The notes: generated by a model from the sequence alone, not told the origin. Positions 24,402 through 33,695 are shown, counted from the stretch's first letter. The stretch is DNA of 48,982 bases from CAYGGE01 sp966250865 (GCA_966250865.1 CBINIT010000003.1:1-48982); one strand, 5' to 3'. Program-made: numbers and translations.

Positions 24402-24967
24402 GTAATGCATCGCAAGTACACCGGACAGGATTTACGCTTATTGAGCTGCTGATCACGATGGGGATCGTCGTGCTTATTCTTTCAGTGACCCTCCCAGCCT
24501 TTAGTCGATTTCAGAAAGAGCAGGATCTTCTTGCTGGGGCAGAGATTATTCGCGATGCCTTACTTGAAGCGCAAAATCTTGCCTTGGCGCCACGAGCGAG
24601 TCGTGCTGATACGACAACGAGTTACCGGGTACGTTTCTTGCCACGTACGGCCACAGAGTCGGCTTCGTATCGTGTTGAGGAAGAGGTAACGCCAACAAAC
24701 TGGACCCTCGTTCAGTCGGGAGCACTTCGAAGCAGTGTTAACTTTTTTCACATCAGCGAATGTAGCCTGATAAGCAGGGGAGTCGTTTATTCTATTCCTC
24801 AACAAGGGAGAATCACTGAACCTACAAACCAAACAGTTATTCAGTTGGCATTGACTCATGGTGGTTTATTGACGAGCGAGCAACAGCTTGTTGAGCTGCA
24901 GCTTGAAACAGGCAGAATCGATGTGAAAAAGCCGACTACACCGTTAACCGAAAGGACGTGTCCGTGA
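24398..24967 (+). CDS. GspH/FimT-like pseudopilin
   Basis: 189 residues. Leader MSNASQVHRTG and FTLIELLITMGIVVLILSV, then the FSRFQKEQDLLAGAEIIRDA helix and a beta-rich head, as in GspH/FimT minor pilins. It overlaps the genes on both sides by 4 nt, so the minor-pilin set 24398-27412 is translated as a coupled block, as expected for a tip-complex stoichiometry. Confidence 0.88.
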   Translation: MSNASQVHRTGFTLIELLITMGIVVLILSVTLPAFSRFQKEQDLLAGAEIIRDALLEAQNLALAPRASRADTTTSYRVRFLPRTATESASYRVEEEVTPTNWTLVQSGALRSSVNFFHISECSLISRGVVYSIPQQGRITEPTNQTVIQLALTHGGLLTSEQQLVELQLETGRIDVKKPTTPLTERTCP

Positions 24968-25692
24968 GTAGCCATCCCCGACAGATAAGACAGCGCCACG
25001 GCTTTGGCTTAATTGAAGTCATGTTTGCTGGTGCTGTGTTTGTAGTGGTGGTTGGTGGCATGGTGACCTTGGGCCGGTTGGCGCTGCGCAATGCGGTGCT
25101 GTCGACGCAACGGACTCAGGCGATGAATTTAGCCCAGGAGGGTATTGAAACAGTCCGACAGATGCGTGACACGGCTTGGGTTGACGGTATTCTTAACCCT
25201 GACGCGGCAAAGGACTGGCTGGCGTATACGCATAATTGCTACGACCCCACCAAAGGAGCGGGTAGTCGAACGAACTACCAGCCTATTAATCCAGGGGTCT
25301 CATATGCTACTTGTTACGATACCGTCAGTACCGCGCCGATTAACCAGTTTGGCTTAATGACGGCTGCCACTGACTGTACCGGCACTATTAGTCCAGGCAG
25401 TAAGGCGGATACCTGCATTCAGCTGGTTGACGAGAACGGAAAGCCGGATCCAACTGGTCCGCCTTGGTACCGACGAACCATTCGTTTCGAGGTGGTGCCT
25501 AATACGGCAAATGCTGCAGGCTTCCCTGGCCTCCAACTCTTAGAGCCAGACACAAATAATCAGCCGTTGCTGTCGACTGGTATTGAGCAGTATCAATTTA
25601 TCAATGTCGTTGTCACGGTTGAGTGGATGGCCTTTGACCGGTCATGGTCGATTAATCTTGAGACAATGTTAACCAACTGGCGAGGGCGATGA
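24964..25692 (+). CDS. PilV/GspI-like minor pilin
   Basis: 242 residues from the GTG at 24964, preferred over the GTG at 24958 because it makes a 4-nt GTGA overlap with the previous stop and has AAAGGA at good spacing. Leader ends RHG before FGLIEVMFAGAVFVVVVGGM, where Gly replaces the usual Thr/Ser and Glu+5 is kept. The TQAMNLAQEGIETVRQMRDT helix is the PilV/GspI signature. Four Cys in the head may pair. Confidence 0.88.
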   Translation: MSSHPRQIRQRHGFGLIEVMFAGAVFVVVVGGMVTLGRLALRNAVLSTQRTQAMNLAQEGIETVRQMRDTAWVDGILNPDAAKDWLAYTHNCYDPTKGAGSRTNYQPINPGVSYATCYDTVSTAPINQFGLMTAATDCTGTISPGSKADTCIQLVDENGKPDPTGPPWYRRTIRFEVVPNTANAAGFPGLQLLEPDTNNQPLLSTGIEQYQFINVVVTVEWMAFDRSWSINLETMLTNWRGR

Positions 25693-26492
25693 TGATACGA
25701 AAACGAAATGGGTTTAGCTTGCTTGAAATCCTGATTGCTACAGCTATCTTTATGGTTATCCTTGTTGCGGCTGTTGGTATTTTTAGCAATACTACTGCAA
25801 GTTCAAGTACGGCAAGTCAGCTTCGCCTCAACGTGCAGACGGGTCGATTCATCTTTGAGACCATGGCTCGTGAGGTCCGCCTTTCTCGAGGATTGGTTCT
25901 GAACGAAAATACGGTACCGGCCAGGCCACGATTTGTCGTTCCGCCGTTTCGAGTAGTGATGGATGGAACGAAACCTGTCGGTATCGCGGTCTTTCAGGTA
26001 GAGCGAAACGGTACTGACACTGCAACTTCGGAGCCGCTCTACAAAGTAACCTGCCGAGCCTACGGGGCACGGTCTACCCAGTTCTCCGTGTGGGTGTATC
26101 GCAGTGCGCAAAACATGACCGCAACAGCTATCCGTGGTGCTATTACTCTTGAGACCTGTCGTCCCCAGACGAGTCTTGGTGCTGCGGCGGCGGCTCCGGT
26201 TGGCCCGTCGTATTGGCAGTCCATGGTCGTCACCCCAAGCGACCTGCTACCGGAAAAAACAACGCTTGGTGAGTTTAAGATCCTTAATTGGCGTGATTAC
26301 CCAGTATCACCCGATGACCTCATAGTCCAACCGTTCGTTCAGTTGCAATTCTCAGTGCTCAACATCAACCAGCTTGCCAGTGGACAGACTGGGGAAAAGG
26401 CACGAACCACCCTTCGAAGCATGATTGTACCGCGCGACTTCTCGGCCAAGTATGAGGTTGCCCAACAAGGGGTGAAAGGAGTAGGGCAATGA
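25689..26492 (+). CDS. PilW/GspJ-like minor pilin
   Basis: 267 residues. Leader MMIRKRNG and FSLLEILIATAIFMVILVAA, then RLNVQTGRFIFETMAREVRL, the helix typical of PilW/GspJ. The long beta head contains single Cys residues at two places (VTCRAYG; LETCRP). The start overlaps the previous stop (ATGATG context) and the end overlaps the next gene. Confidence 0.88.
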   Translation: MMIRKRNGFSLLEILIATAIFMVILVAAVGIFSNTTASSSTASQLRLNVQTGRFIFETMAREVRLSRGLVLNENTVPARPRFVVPPFRVVMDGTKPVGIAVFQVERNGTDTATSEPLYKVTCRAYGARSTQFSVWVYRSAQNMTATAIRGAITLETCRPQTSLGAAAAAPVGPSYWQSMVVTPSDLLPEKTTLGEFKILNWRDYPVSPDDLIVQPFVQLQFSVLNINQLASGQTGEKARTTLRSMIVPRDFSAKYEVAQQGVKGVGQ

Positions 26493-27412
26493 TGCATGTT
26501 CGTCGACGGAAAGGTAGCGCCCTTGTTATTACTGTGCTGATCGTTACCGTTATCGCTACTTTATCATTTACGGTTACCGGGCTGACATTGTCGGAATTCC
26601 GCAAAGTCGCCATATTGCAGGATGGTATTGCGGCCTACTATGCCGCTGAGGCTGGTATTGAGCATGGCCTCATGCAGCAACGGCTCTGGAAGGATTCAGA
26701 AGTTTCAAAAGAATATTACACGGCACTTCATGGCGCCCAGACTATTGGCTCAGTGGGGCCGACGGACACGCCTCAGGCCTATCTTCTCGGTGGTTCAGAC
26801 CGATTTATTCCTGGCAATGCTTTTTCCGAATCGGTTCCTTGGTATGGGTTGAAGATCGGTTATAAAAATGAGTATCTTGGCAGTGTCGATAGCGCCAAAA
26901 AACCTGTTATTACCAATAGCTCGCTTCGTGTTTACCGCGATAGCGCCTTGCAGTTGAGCGTGCCTAAAGACGCCAATCGCCTTGCCATCGCTTGGGAACC
27001 AGTGAACCCAAATCTTACTCCTCGACCCGAGCTTGGTGCGTACTTTCTTGAAGTAACGATGTTTTATCGTGAGGCAGGGGCCGACGGTCTGAAGTCAAAG
27101 CGAGTGATTATTAAAGACGTGGAGCGATCGACGGCTAATCCCAATAGTGTTCCTCTCGAGCCAAATACCGAAACTGTGCGGATTAAGCCGTGGGATATGG
27201 AATACGCGAAAATGAGCGTTGTTATGTATAACGCGAGCAATCTTCCGGTGCTCTTTGATCGACAAATCACGACCATCGCTGCTACCGGTACGGTAGGACA
27301 GGCGAAACGAATGCTAGAAGTGAACCTTAATCGATCAAGTCAAGGGCTCCTTGAAGCGCCTGACTTCTTACTGTTTACCGGCGATGCACCAATCATTATT
27401 GACGCCGAGTAG
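26489..27412 (+). CDS. PilX-like pilus assembly protein
   Basis: 307 residues. The N-terminus MMHVRRRKGSALVITVLIVT is a basic, prepilin-like start with Gly then SALVITVL in place of FTLIE, and the phrase AAYYAAEAGIEHGLMQQRLW is the hallmark of PilX/GspK-type proteins. No Glu+5 is seen, as in PilX and GspK, which sit at the tip and do not pack below another subunit. Last gene of the pilus operon. Confidence 0.88.
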   Translation: MMHVRRRKGSALVITVLIVTVIATLSFTVTGLTLSEFRKVAILQDGIAAYYAAEAGIEHGLMQQRLWKDSEVSKEYYTALHGAQTIGSVGPTDTPQAYLLGGSDRFIPGNAFSESVPWYGLKIGYKNEYLGSVDSAKKPVITNSSLRVYRDSALQLSVPKDANRLAIAWEPVNPNLTPRPELGAYFLEVTMFYREAGADGLKSKRVIIKDVERSTANPNSVPLEPNTETVRIKPWDMEYAKMSVVMYNASNLPVLFDRQITTIAATGTVGQAKRMLEVNLNRSSQGLLEAPDFLLFTGDAPIIIDAE

Positions 27413-27501
27413 GACTTGTGTCCAACCTAGACGAACAGGAGAAAACAGCATATAATAAAGCCACTATCCGATGGTAGCGCTATTTTTGGTAAAGGAGTGC
27501 C

Positions 27502-27966
27502 GTGGCCTATTTGACAACGCTCTATCTCTGGACCGATGGTGGTGCTCGGAACAATCCGGGTCCTGCTGGGGTCGGCGCGGTGATTGCCACCCTAAACGAT
27601 AACGGAGGGTACGAAACCCTTCTTGAGGTTTCGGAGTACATTGGCGCTACTACCAACAATCAAGCCGAGTATCGCGCGCTGCTTGCTGCGCTCGATGCAG
27701 CTACTACGTATCTTACTGAGCAGGGCCAAGATCCAGCAGCTACCGATCTCCATATCCATACCGATAGTGAGCTCATGGCCTATCAAATTCAAGGCAAGTA
27801 TAAGGTGAAGAATGCTGAGCTGCGGCCAGTCTACGACGAAGCCATCCAGCGCCTTTCTCGGTTTGGTAACTATACTGTTGTGCCTGTTCGTCGCGAGCAA
27901 AATCAGCAGGCCGATAAGCTAGTCAACCAGGCTATCGACGCCGCGCTTGCCCAAGTTGGTCATTAA
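27502..27966 (+). CDS. rnhA: Ribonuclease HI family protein
   Basis: 154 residues with the RNase H fold: TDGGARNNPGPAGVGAVI with D12, NNQAEYRALL with E56, HTDSEL with D88, and REQNQQADKLVNQA with D138, the four metal-binding acidic residues. The LYLWTDGGAR and reverse-transcriptase-like RVT_3 flavour matches the short RNase HI branch lacking the basic protrusion. It removes RNA from RNA-DNA hybrids. GTG start with AAAGGAG at 27491-27497. A TATAAT at 27451-27456 may be the -10 of its promoter, but the -35 is poor. Confidence 0.95.
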   Translation: MAYLTTLYLWTDGGARNNPGPAGVGAVIATLNDNGGYETLLEVSEYIGATTNNQAEYRALLAALDAATTYLTEQGQDPAATDLHIHTDSELMAYQIQGKYKVKNAELRPVYDEAIQRLSRFGNYTVVPVRREQNQQADKLVNQAIDAALAQVGH

Positions 27967-27976
27967 CGAAGATTGG

Positions 27977-30880
27977 ATGCCTATGTTTACGCCATTTGAC
28001 CCAAAAAAAACTACGACACAAGTTGAAGAAGAGGTCTTAAAGCTCTGGAAAGAGAAGGATATCTTCAACAAATCAGTCAAGCAGCGGGAAGCTGCTGAGA
28101 GCTTTGTGTTTTTTGAAGGGCCACCGACCGCCAATGGAAAGCCAGGTATTCACCATGTCATGGCGCGGACATTTAAAGATACGATCTGTCGCTACCAGAC
28201 CATGAAGGGCAAGCAGGTTCTCCGTAAAGCCGGCTGGGATACGCATGGTTTACCGGTAGAACTTCAAGTTGAGAAAGCCCTTGGCCTTAAGAATAAGCAA
28301 GACATCGAGGCCTATGGTGTCGCTGCCTTTAACCAAAAGTGTAAAGAGTCGGTTTGGCAGTATAAGGAAGAGTTCGAGACGGTTACCGACCGGATGGGGT
28401 ATTGGATTGATATGGAAAACCCGTACGTTACCTATTCGAAAAAGTACATTGAAAGTGTTTGGTGGGGGCTTAAGCAGGTTTGGGATAAGGGCCATGTCTA
28501 TCAGGCACACAAAGTCGTACCCTATTGTACTCGTTGTGGAACCGCACTCTCGCTAGCTGAAGTAGCACAAGGGTACAAGTCGGTTACTGAGACGTCGGTC
28601 TATATAAAGTTTGCACTCCAAGATGCACCGATTGTGGAAACGAGTAAACCTGTAGCGATCCTGGCTTGGACTACCACGCCTTGGACGCTCCCGGGTAATG
28701 TAGCCTTGGCGGTAGGCGAGAGTATTGAGTATGTTGCCGTTGAACTGGAAGATGACGTTGTTATCGTAGCTAAAGAGCTTATTGAGAAGCTTCAATCGAC
28801 GGGTGTGCTCCCTGCCGACAGTACTGTGGTCGCAACCTTTGTCGGAGCCGATCTCGTCGGATTGTCATATGAGCCGCTTTTCCCTGGAGCGGTAACGGCT
28901 AACGACGCAGCCTTCAAGGTGTACGCCGCCGACTTTGTCACTACCGAAGATGGCACCGGCATTGTCCACACAGCGGTTATGTATGGAGAAGATGACTATG
29001 TGCTCGGTACGAAACTTGGCTTGCCGAAGCAGCATACGGTACTGGAAAACGGCACCTTTACTGATTCAGTTGGTTCAGAGTTGGCTGGTCGCTACGTCAA
29101 AGACCCGGAAACAGAGAAGATTATTCTCGAACAACTTGATTCACGAAGTCTTCTTCAGAAGAAACTGGCGTATAAACATGACTACCCCTTCTGCTGGCGT
29201 TGTGACACGGCGTTATTGTACTACGCTCGTGACTCATGGTTCATCCGTATCGACGACAACCTGCGTGACCGGTTAGTAGAACTGAACCAAGAGATCAACT
29301 GGGTACCTGAGCACGTGAAAAACGGTCGTTTTGGCAACTGGCTTGAAGGTCTTCGTGACTGGGCAATTAGCCGTGAACGCTATTGGGGAACGCCGGCACC
29401 ATTTTGGATTTGTGATGCCGACCAAAGTCACCGTGTCTGTGTGGGGAGTGTGGCTGAACTTGAGTCGTTAGCTACCGCTGGATCGAAGGCGACTATTACG
29501 AACCACGAATTTGATCTCCATAAACCGTTTATAGACGACATTACACTAACCTGTCCTGAATGCGCCGAGACGATGCACCGTGTTCCGGAAGTGCTCGACG
29601 TTTGGGTTGATTCAGGGTCGATGCCATTTGCTCAGTGGCACTATCCAACGGAAGGCGATAATTCCTTCAAACGTCAATTCCCAGCAGACTTCATTACTGA
29701 AGGGATTGATCAGACGCGAGGTTGGTTTAACTCACTGCATATTCTTTCGACCATCATTTTTGATTCTGTTGCCTACAAGTCTGTCATCACCCAGAACTTG
29801 GTGAACGACGAGCACGGCAAGAAGATGTCGAAATCGAAAGGCAATATCGTCGACCCTCTCCAGGTTATGAACGAAACCGGTGCCGATGCCCTTCGATTCT
29901 ACTTCCTAACCGTTAACCAGCCTGGTGAGAATAAGAACTTTGCCATCCGAACCGTTCAGGAGGTATATCGCAAGAACATTGCACTATGGTGGAATGTCGT
30001 AAGCTTCTTCTTGACCTATGCATCAGTAGATCAATGGCAGTCTGGCCAAGACGGCGAACGAACCACTCTTGATCGTTGGATAGTCGCATCTGCCAATAAA
30101 ACTGCAAACTATATCGACCAGTCACTCGAAGGCCTCGATATCTTCGCTGCTTCACGGTCATTTACCGAGTATCTCGACGGTCTCTCCACTTGGTACTTAC
30201 GTCGCAGTCGAAAACGTCGTGATGCGGCGTTTTATGCAACCTTACATGAGGTTTTGGTAAAAACATCCATGATGGCAGCACCGCTTCTTCCGTTTATCGC
30301 TGAAGCGACCTACCTGGCTCTTAAGACTGAAGAAATGCCAGAATCAGTACATCTTGCTGACTTCCCGTCTGCTAATACGGTTGACGAGACAGCTCTTACC
30401 GATATGGCCGCTGTTCGCGAGATTGTTACGCAGGGGCATGCGTTCCGAGCTGAACACGGTATCAAGCTCCGTCAGCCGCTTGCACAGGCAATCGTTTCGC
30501 ATCAATCAGGCGAACTTTCGGCAGAGCTTTCTGAGATTGTTCGTGATGAACTGAACGTAAAACGGGTTGTCGTTACAACTGCAGATCAATTGCAGGTAAC
30601 GATGGATACCGTTTTGACTCCGGAGCTAAAGGAAGAGGGTCAGGTTCGTGAGCTAGTTCGAGCTATCCAAGACTTCCGTAAGAAGTCAGGTTGCAAAGCT
30701 GGTCAACGGGTAGAAATTGGGTATGTAGTTGACGGGGAGCTCAGTGCAGTGATTGACCGTAATCGAGCAACCCTTGAAGAAGAGACACTGAGTCAATTCA
30801 AAGAAGGGGCAGGGGAGACGATGCAGGAAGTCCAGATCGATGACCAGACCCTTCGGTTAGGGTTGCTCCATGCTGAGTAA
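27977..30880 (+). CDS. ileS: Isoleucyl-tRNA synthetase, type 2
   Basis: About 967 residues from the ATG at 27977; the frame is open to 27947 but that overlaps rnhA and adds nothing family-like. The ATP site is EGPPTANGKPGIHHVMARTF (HIGH equivalent) and KKMSKSKGN. The editing domain has AWTTTPWTLPGN and the DGTGIVHTA motif. The GKPGIHHV form and C-terminal layout match the type 2 (eukaryote-like) class, whose members are typically insensitive to mupirocin; that property is inferred. The stop lies 11 nt inside rodA. Confidence 0.96.
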   Translation: MPMFTPFDPKKTTTQVEEEVLKLWKEKDIFNKSVKQREAAESFVFFEGPPTANGKPGIHHVMARTFKDTICRYQTMKGKQVLRKAGWDTHGLPVELQVEKALGLKNKQDIEAYGVAAFNQKCKESVWQYKEEFETVTDRMGYWIDMENPYVTYSKKYIESVWWGLKQVWDKGHVYQAHKVVPYCTRCGTALSLAEVAQGYKSVTETSVYIKFALQDAPIVETSKPVAILAWTTTPWTLPGNVALAVGESIEYVAVELEDDVVIVAKELIEKLQSTGVLPADSTVVATFVGADLVGLSYEPLFPGAVTANDAAFKVYAADFVTTEDGTGIVHTAVMYGEDDYVLGTKLGLPKQHTVLENGTFTDSVGSELAGRYVKDPETEKIILEQLDSRSLLQKKLAYKHDYPFCWRCDTALLYYARDSWFIRIDDNLRDRLVELNQEINWVPEHVKNGRFGNWLEGLRDWAISRERYWGTPAPFWICDADQSHRVCVGSVAELESLATAGSKATITNHEFDLHKPFIDDITLTCPECAETMHRVPEVLDVWVDSGSMPFAQWHYPTEGDNSFKRQFPADFITEGIDQTRGWFNSLHILSTIIFDSVAYKSVITQNLVNDEHGKKMSKSKGNIVDPLQVMNETGADALRFYFLTVNQPGENKNFAIRTVQEVYRKNIALWWNVVSFFLTYASVDQWQSGQDGERTTLDRWIVASANKTANYIDQSLEGLDIFAASRSFTEYLDGLSTWYLRRSRKRRDAAFYATLHEVLVKTSMMAAPLLPFIAEATYLALKTEEMPESVHLADFPSANTVDETALTDMAAVREIVTQGHAFRAEHGIKLRQPLAQAIVSHQSGELSAELSEIVRDELNVKRVVVTTADQLQVTMDTVLTPELKEEGQVRELVRAIQDFRKKSGCKAGQRVEIGYVVDGELSAVIDRNRATLEEETLSQFKEGAGETMQEVQIDDQTLRLGLLHAE

Positions 30881-31955
30881 ACTTCGTCGAATAGACTGGA
30901 TTCTTGTGCTTACCATAGGCCTCTTGACCCTAGTGGGGATTGTGGCGATTTATACGATTACCTTCCCAACTGTCGGATTCGCCTTGGCTCGGTCACAGCT
31001 GTTATTTGCAAGCCTCGGAATTGTTATTGCAGTATTGGTCACCCTGACAGATTATCGAAGCCTGAGCTCGTTATCGTATTTTCTTTATACTGTTGGTATC
31101 GTGCTGCTTATCGCGGTGTTCTTTATTGGCTCAAAGCAATTTGGTGCAGCTCGTTGGATCGACCTCGGTTTTACCCAGCTTCAACCCTCTGAGCTTATGA
31201 AGCTGTTTCTTATTATTACCTTAGCCCGACTCTTCTCGTGGTGGCATGACAGTCTCAGTCTTCAACGACTAGGCATTATTCTCTTCGTTGCGGCCTTGCC
31301 AACCGTCATGGTGTTTGCCCAACCAGATCTTGGGACGGCCAGTGTTCTTGGGGTTATTACCCTTGGTTTCTTGATTTTTGGCCGTCTACCGTGGCGCTGG
31401 TGGGCTGGTCTTATTGGCATTGCGTTAATATCACTTCCGTTATTTTACGCCAGCCTTCAGCCGTACCAGAAGAATCGCATCAAGACATTTGTTTCTCCGA
31501 GTCATGACGTACAGGGAGAAGGCTACAATGTCCGCCAGGCGGCTATTGCTATTGGTTCAGGTGGCATGTTCGGACAAGGCTTGGGACAGGGGAGTCAGAG
31601 TCAGTTGAACTTCTTGCCGGTGGCGCATACCGACTTCATTTTTGCTGGTCTCGCCGAGGCAACTGGTTTGATGGGTAGCTTCATTTTACTTGTTCTCTAT
31701 TTTGTCCTGTTTTTTCGTATCTATCGACTCGCAGAAGTGGCGAAAGACATGTTCGGCACCTATCTCGCACTCGGTATCGTGATCATGCTTTCTTTTCAAG
31801 TGGTAGTGAATATCGGTATGAATATCGGGTTGTTGCCCGTTACTGGTATTCCGTTGCCCTATGTTTCCTATGGTGGTACTGCTTTATTGTTGAACTTTCT
31901 CTCGTTAGGCATCTTGCAAAGCATATATATCCGCCATAAGAAAATCACGTTTTAA
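30870..31955 (+). CDS. rodA: RodA/FtsW-family peptidoglycan glycosyltransferase
   Basis: 361 residues, about ten membrane helices. SEDS hallmarks are present: QLQPSELMKL, FAQPDLGTA, GEGYNVRQAAIAIGSGGMFG, the HTDFIFAGLAEATG catalytic-loop segment, and NIGLLPVTGIPLPYVSYGGT near the C-terminus. The SQSQLNFLPVAHTDFIF phrase fits RodA better than FtsW. It polymerises lipid II into glycan strands, so the cell has a peptidoglycan wall. It overlaps ileS by 11 nt. Confidence 0.95.
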   Translation: MLSKLRRIDWILVLTIGLLTLVGIVAIYTITFPTVGFALARSQLLFASLGIVIAVLVTLTDYRSLSSLSYFLYTVGIVLLIAVFFIGSKQFGAARWIDLGFTQLQPSELMKLFLIITLARLFSWWHDSLSLQRLGIILFVAALPTVMVFAQPDLGTASVLGVITLGFLIFGRLPWRWWAGLIGIALISLPLFYASLQPYQKNRIKTFVSPSHDVQGEGYNVRQAAIAIGSGGMFGQGLGQGSQSQLNFLPVAHTDFIFAGLAEATGLMGSFILLVLYFVLFFRIYRLAEVAKDMFGTYLALGIVIMLSFQVVVNIGMNIGLLPVTGIPLPYVSYGGTALLLNFLSLGILQSIYIRHKKITF

Positions 31956-31966
31956 GCTAATCGTCC

Positions 31967-31995
31967 TTGACGTAGCAGCATATCTGTTATATGAT
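31967..31995 (+). promoter_or_regulatory. Promoter of rplU-secE-nusG-rplK
   Basis: TTGACG (31967-31972), 17-nt spacer, TATGAT (31990-31995), identical hexamers to the pilus-operon promoter. Transcription is expected from about 32002, with TAGGAG before the rplU ATG. Confidence 0.7.
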
Positions 31996-32028
31996 GCAGA
32001 GGAAATTAGTCAAACAGTAGGAGTTGGT

Positions 32029-32298
32029 ATGTCTGTAGCTGTTGTACGCCTAGGCGGTAAACAATTTACCGTAACGCCTGGGAAAATTATTGGTGTCCCT
32101 CATCTTGACAAGCAAGTTGGCGATTCTGTCGAATTGACCGATATGCTTCATGGCGGTTCAGTTACTGCGACCGTTGTCGAGCAGGGAAAAGATGATAAGG
32201 TTCTCGTAGTCAAGTTTAAAAACAAGACTCGCTACACCCGAACCATCGGTCACCGCACCCTGGTAACCAAGCTCAAGATCGAAAAGGTCGGAGCTTAA
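32029..32298 (+). CDS. rplU: 50S ribosomal protein L21 (bL21)
   Basis: 89 residues, somewhat shorter than the usual 100-105. VVRLGGKQFTVTPGKIIGVP, GDSVELTDML and the C-terminal KNKTRYTRTIGHRTLVTKLKI stretch are bL21; the normal GHRQ..T motif reads GHRTLVT. L21 usually precedes rpmA (L27); here secE follows instead. First gene of a unit mixing ribosomal and secretion/elongation genes. Confidence 0.92.
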   Translation: MSVAVVRLGGKQFTVTPGKIIGVPHLDKQVGDSVELTDMLHGGSVTATVVEQGKDDKVLVVKFKNKTRYTRTIGHRTLVTKLKIEKVGA

Positions 32299-32318
32299 TT
32301 TCTCAGCGAAAGGGAATA

Positions 32319-32504
32319 GTGAGCGGCTTTTTCCAATACATTCGAGGATCAATTGCTGAGTTACGCCAGGTTACTTGGCCAACGCGCAAAGAAGTCCTCC
32401 GATACACCTTGATCATTCTTGCCTCTGTAATTGTCGCAATGCTTATTGTCGCACTTGTCGACTATGGCCTTGGATATATTGTCGACACATTCCTTATCTC
32501 ATAG
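32319..32504 (+). CDS. secE: Preprotein translocase subunit SecE
   Basis: 61 residues, the short single-helix bacterial form. FFQYIRGSIAELRQVTWPTR is the conserved amphipathic segment before the helix (LIILASVIVAMLIVALVDYG). It clamps SecY in the membrane. GTG start with AAAGGGA. nusG follows, the normal bacterial pairing. Confidence 0.95.
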   Translation: MSGFFQYIRGSIAELRQVTWPTRKEVLRYTLIILASVIVAMLIVALVDYGLGYIVDTFLIS

Positions 32505-32536
32505 TCTTTCATAAAGTTTTTACCCTCGGAGGTATC

Positions 32537-33190
32537 ATGGCAGATCAACCGATGCCAAACAACGATGAACAGTCTGAACTTGACTCCGCTGACAGTAGCC
32601 AGCTCCTTAACGTTGGTGCTAGAGAAGAGGGTGCCCGACCAATGCTAAACCTGCAAAAGCAGGAAGGTCGACGTGGTTGGTATGTGATTCATACCTACGC
32701 CGGTTATGAGGATCAGGTTGCTGACAGTCTCCGTCAGCGCGCTGAGTCTTTTGGCATGCAAGACAAAATCTTCAGTATCATCGTTCCTAAAGAAAAGCAG
32801 ATCGAGATCAAGAACGGGAAGCGCCGCACTGTTGAAAAGCGCATCTTCCCGGGTTACGTGATGGTTGAAATGATTGTAACCGATGACTCTTGGTATGTCG
32901 TTCGAAACACCCCCAACGTTACTGGTTTTATCGGTCTTGGTGTTCAGCCAACGCCTATCGAACCAGACGAAGTAGCACGCATTCAAAAGCGCATGGGTGT
33001 CGACGAACCGAAGTACAAAATTGAACTTCAAGTCGATGACCTCGTGAAGATTAACGACGGTCCGCTCAAAGGCTTCGAAGGTAAGGTTACTGAAGTCGAT
33101 GATGACAAGGGTAAGGTGAAGGTTTCTGTCTCCATGTTCGGCCGTGAGACTCCGGTTACCCTCGATTTCCTTCAGGTTAAAAAGGTATAA
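32537..33190 (+). CDS. nusG: Transcription antitermination/elongation factor NusG
   Basis: 217 residues from the ATG at 32537, set by CGGAGGT; the frame is open to 32375 but that overlaps secE. A 40-residue acidic N-terminal extension precedes the NGN domain (GWYVIHTYAGYEDQVADSLR, FPGYVMVEM, NTPNVTGFIG) and the KOW domain (DLVKINDGPLKGFEGKVTEV). It binds RNA polymerase and couples it to ribosomes or Rho. A TATAAT (33186-33191) overlaps the stop and could be a -10 for rplK, without a good -35. Confidence 0.96.
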   Translation: MADQPMPNNDEQSELDSADSSQLLNVGAREEGARPMLNLQKQEGRRGWYVIHTYAGYEDQVADSLRQRAESFGMQDKIFSIIVPKEKQIEIKNGKRRTVEKRIFPGYVMVEMIVTDDSWYVVRNTPNVTGFIGLGVQPTPIEPDEVARIQKRMGVDEPKYKIELQVDDLVKINDGPLKGFEGKVTEVDDDKGKVKVSVSMFGRETPVTLDFLQVKKV

Positions 33191-33197
33191 TCCAGTC

Positions 33198-33230
33198 CTT
33201 CGGGCGGTTCAATCCGCAGCTTCTCCGAAG
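33198..33230 (+). promoter_or_regulatory. Hairpin in the rplK leader
   Basis: CTTCGG (33198-33203) pairs with CCGAAG (33225-33230), and GCGG (33204-33207) with CCGC (33214-33217), making a bulged stem-loop 23 nt before the rplK start. In other bacteria L1 autoregulates the L11-L1 mRNA through a leader structure; here no rplA follows, so that role is only a possibility. Confidence 0.4.
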
Positions 33231-33253
33231 ATTAGTCAATTAAAGGAATTACA

Positions 33254-33673
33254 ATGGCAAAAAAAGTTGTAAAAGTTTTGAAAGTTCAGGCTCCTGCTGG
33301 TAAAGCCGTTCCTGGTCAGTCACTCGGTCCGGTTCTTGGTGGTGCTGGCGTAAATATCATGGAATTCGTTACTCAGTTTAACGAAAAGACCAAGGACAAG
33401 AAGGGGATTATCCCTGCCGTTATCTCGGTTTATGAAGATCGAACCTTCGACTTTGTTACCATGGAGCCACCGGTTGCTGAGCTCATCAAAGAAGCAGCTG
33501 GTATTGAAAAGGGTTCTGGTACCCCAAACAAAACCAAGGTTGCTAGCATTACTGAAGACCAAGTAACCAGCATTGCTACCCAGAAGATGCCAGACTTGAA
33601 TGCTCGTAACATCGATGCGGCTAAGCAGACCGTTCGCGGTACCGCTCGAAGCATGGGTGTCGACGTCAAGTAA
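33254..33673 (+). CDS. rplK: 50S ribosomal protein L11 (uL11)
   Basis: 139 residues. N-terminal VKVLKVQAPAGKAVPGQSLG PVLG (proline-rich flexible domain), NIMEFVTQFNEKTKDKKG, and the rRNA-binding C-terminal domain ending NIDAAKQTVRGTARSMGVDV. It forms the GTPase-associated centre. A terminator follows directly, and rplA, its usual partner, is not next. Confidence 0.97.
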   Translation: MAKKVVKVLKVQAPAGKAVPGQSLGPVLGGAGVNIMEFVTQFNEKTKDKKGIIPAVISVYEDRTFDFVTMEPPVAELIKEAAGIEKGSGTPNKTKVASITEDQVTSIATQKMPDLNARNIDAAKQTVRGTARSMGVDVK

Positions 33674-33695
33674 TTTACACCATGTATCGAATAGC

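Noticed and set aside
27947..27976. TTG start for ileS at 27947
   Set aside because: It lies inside rnhA and the added residues do not match the family; the ATG at 27977 fits better.
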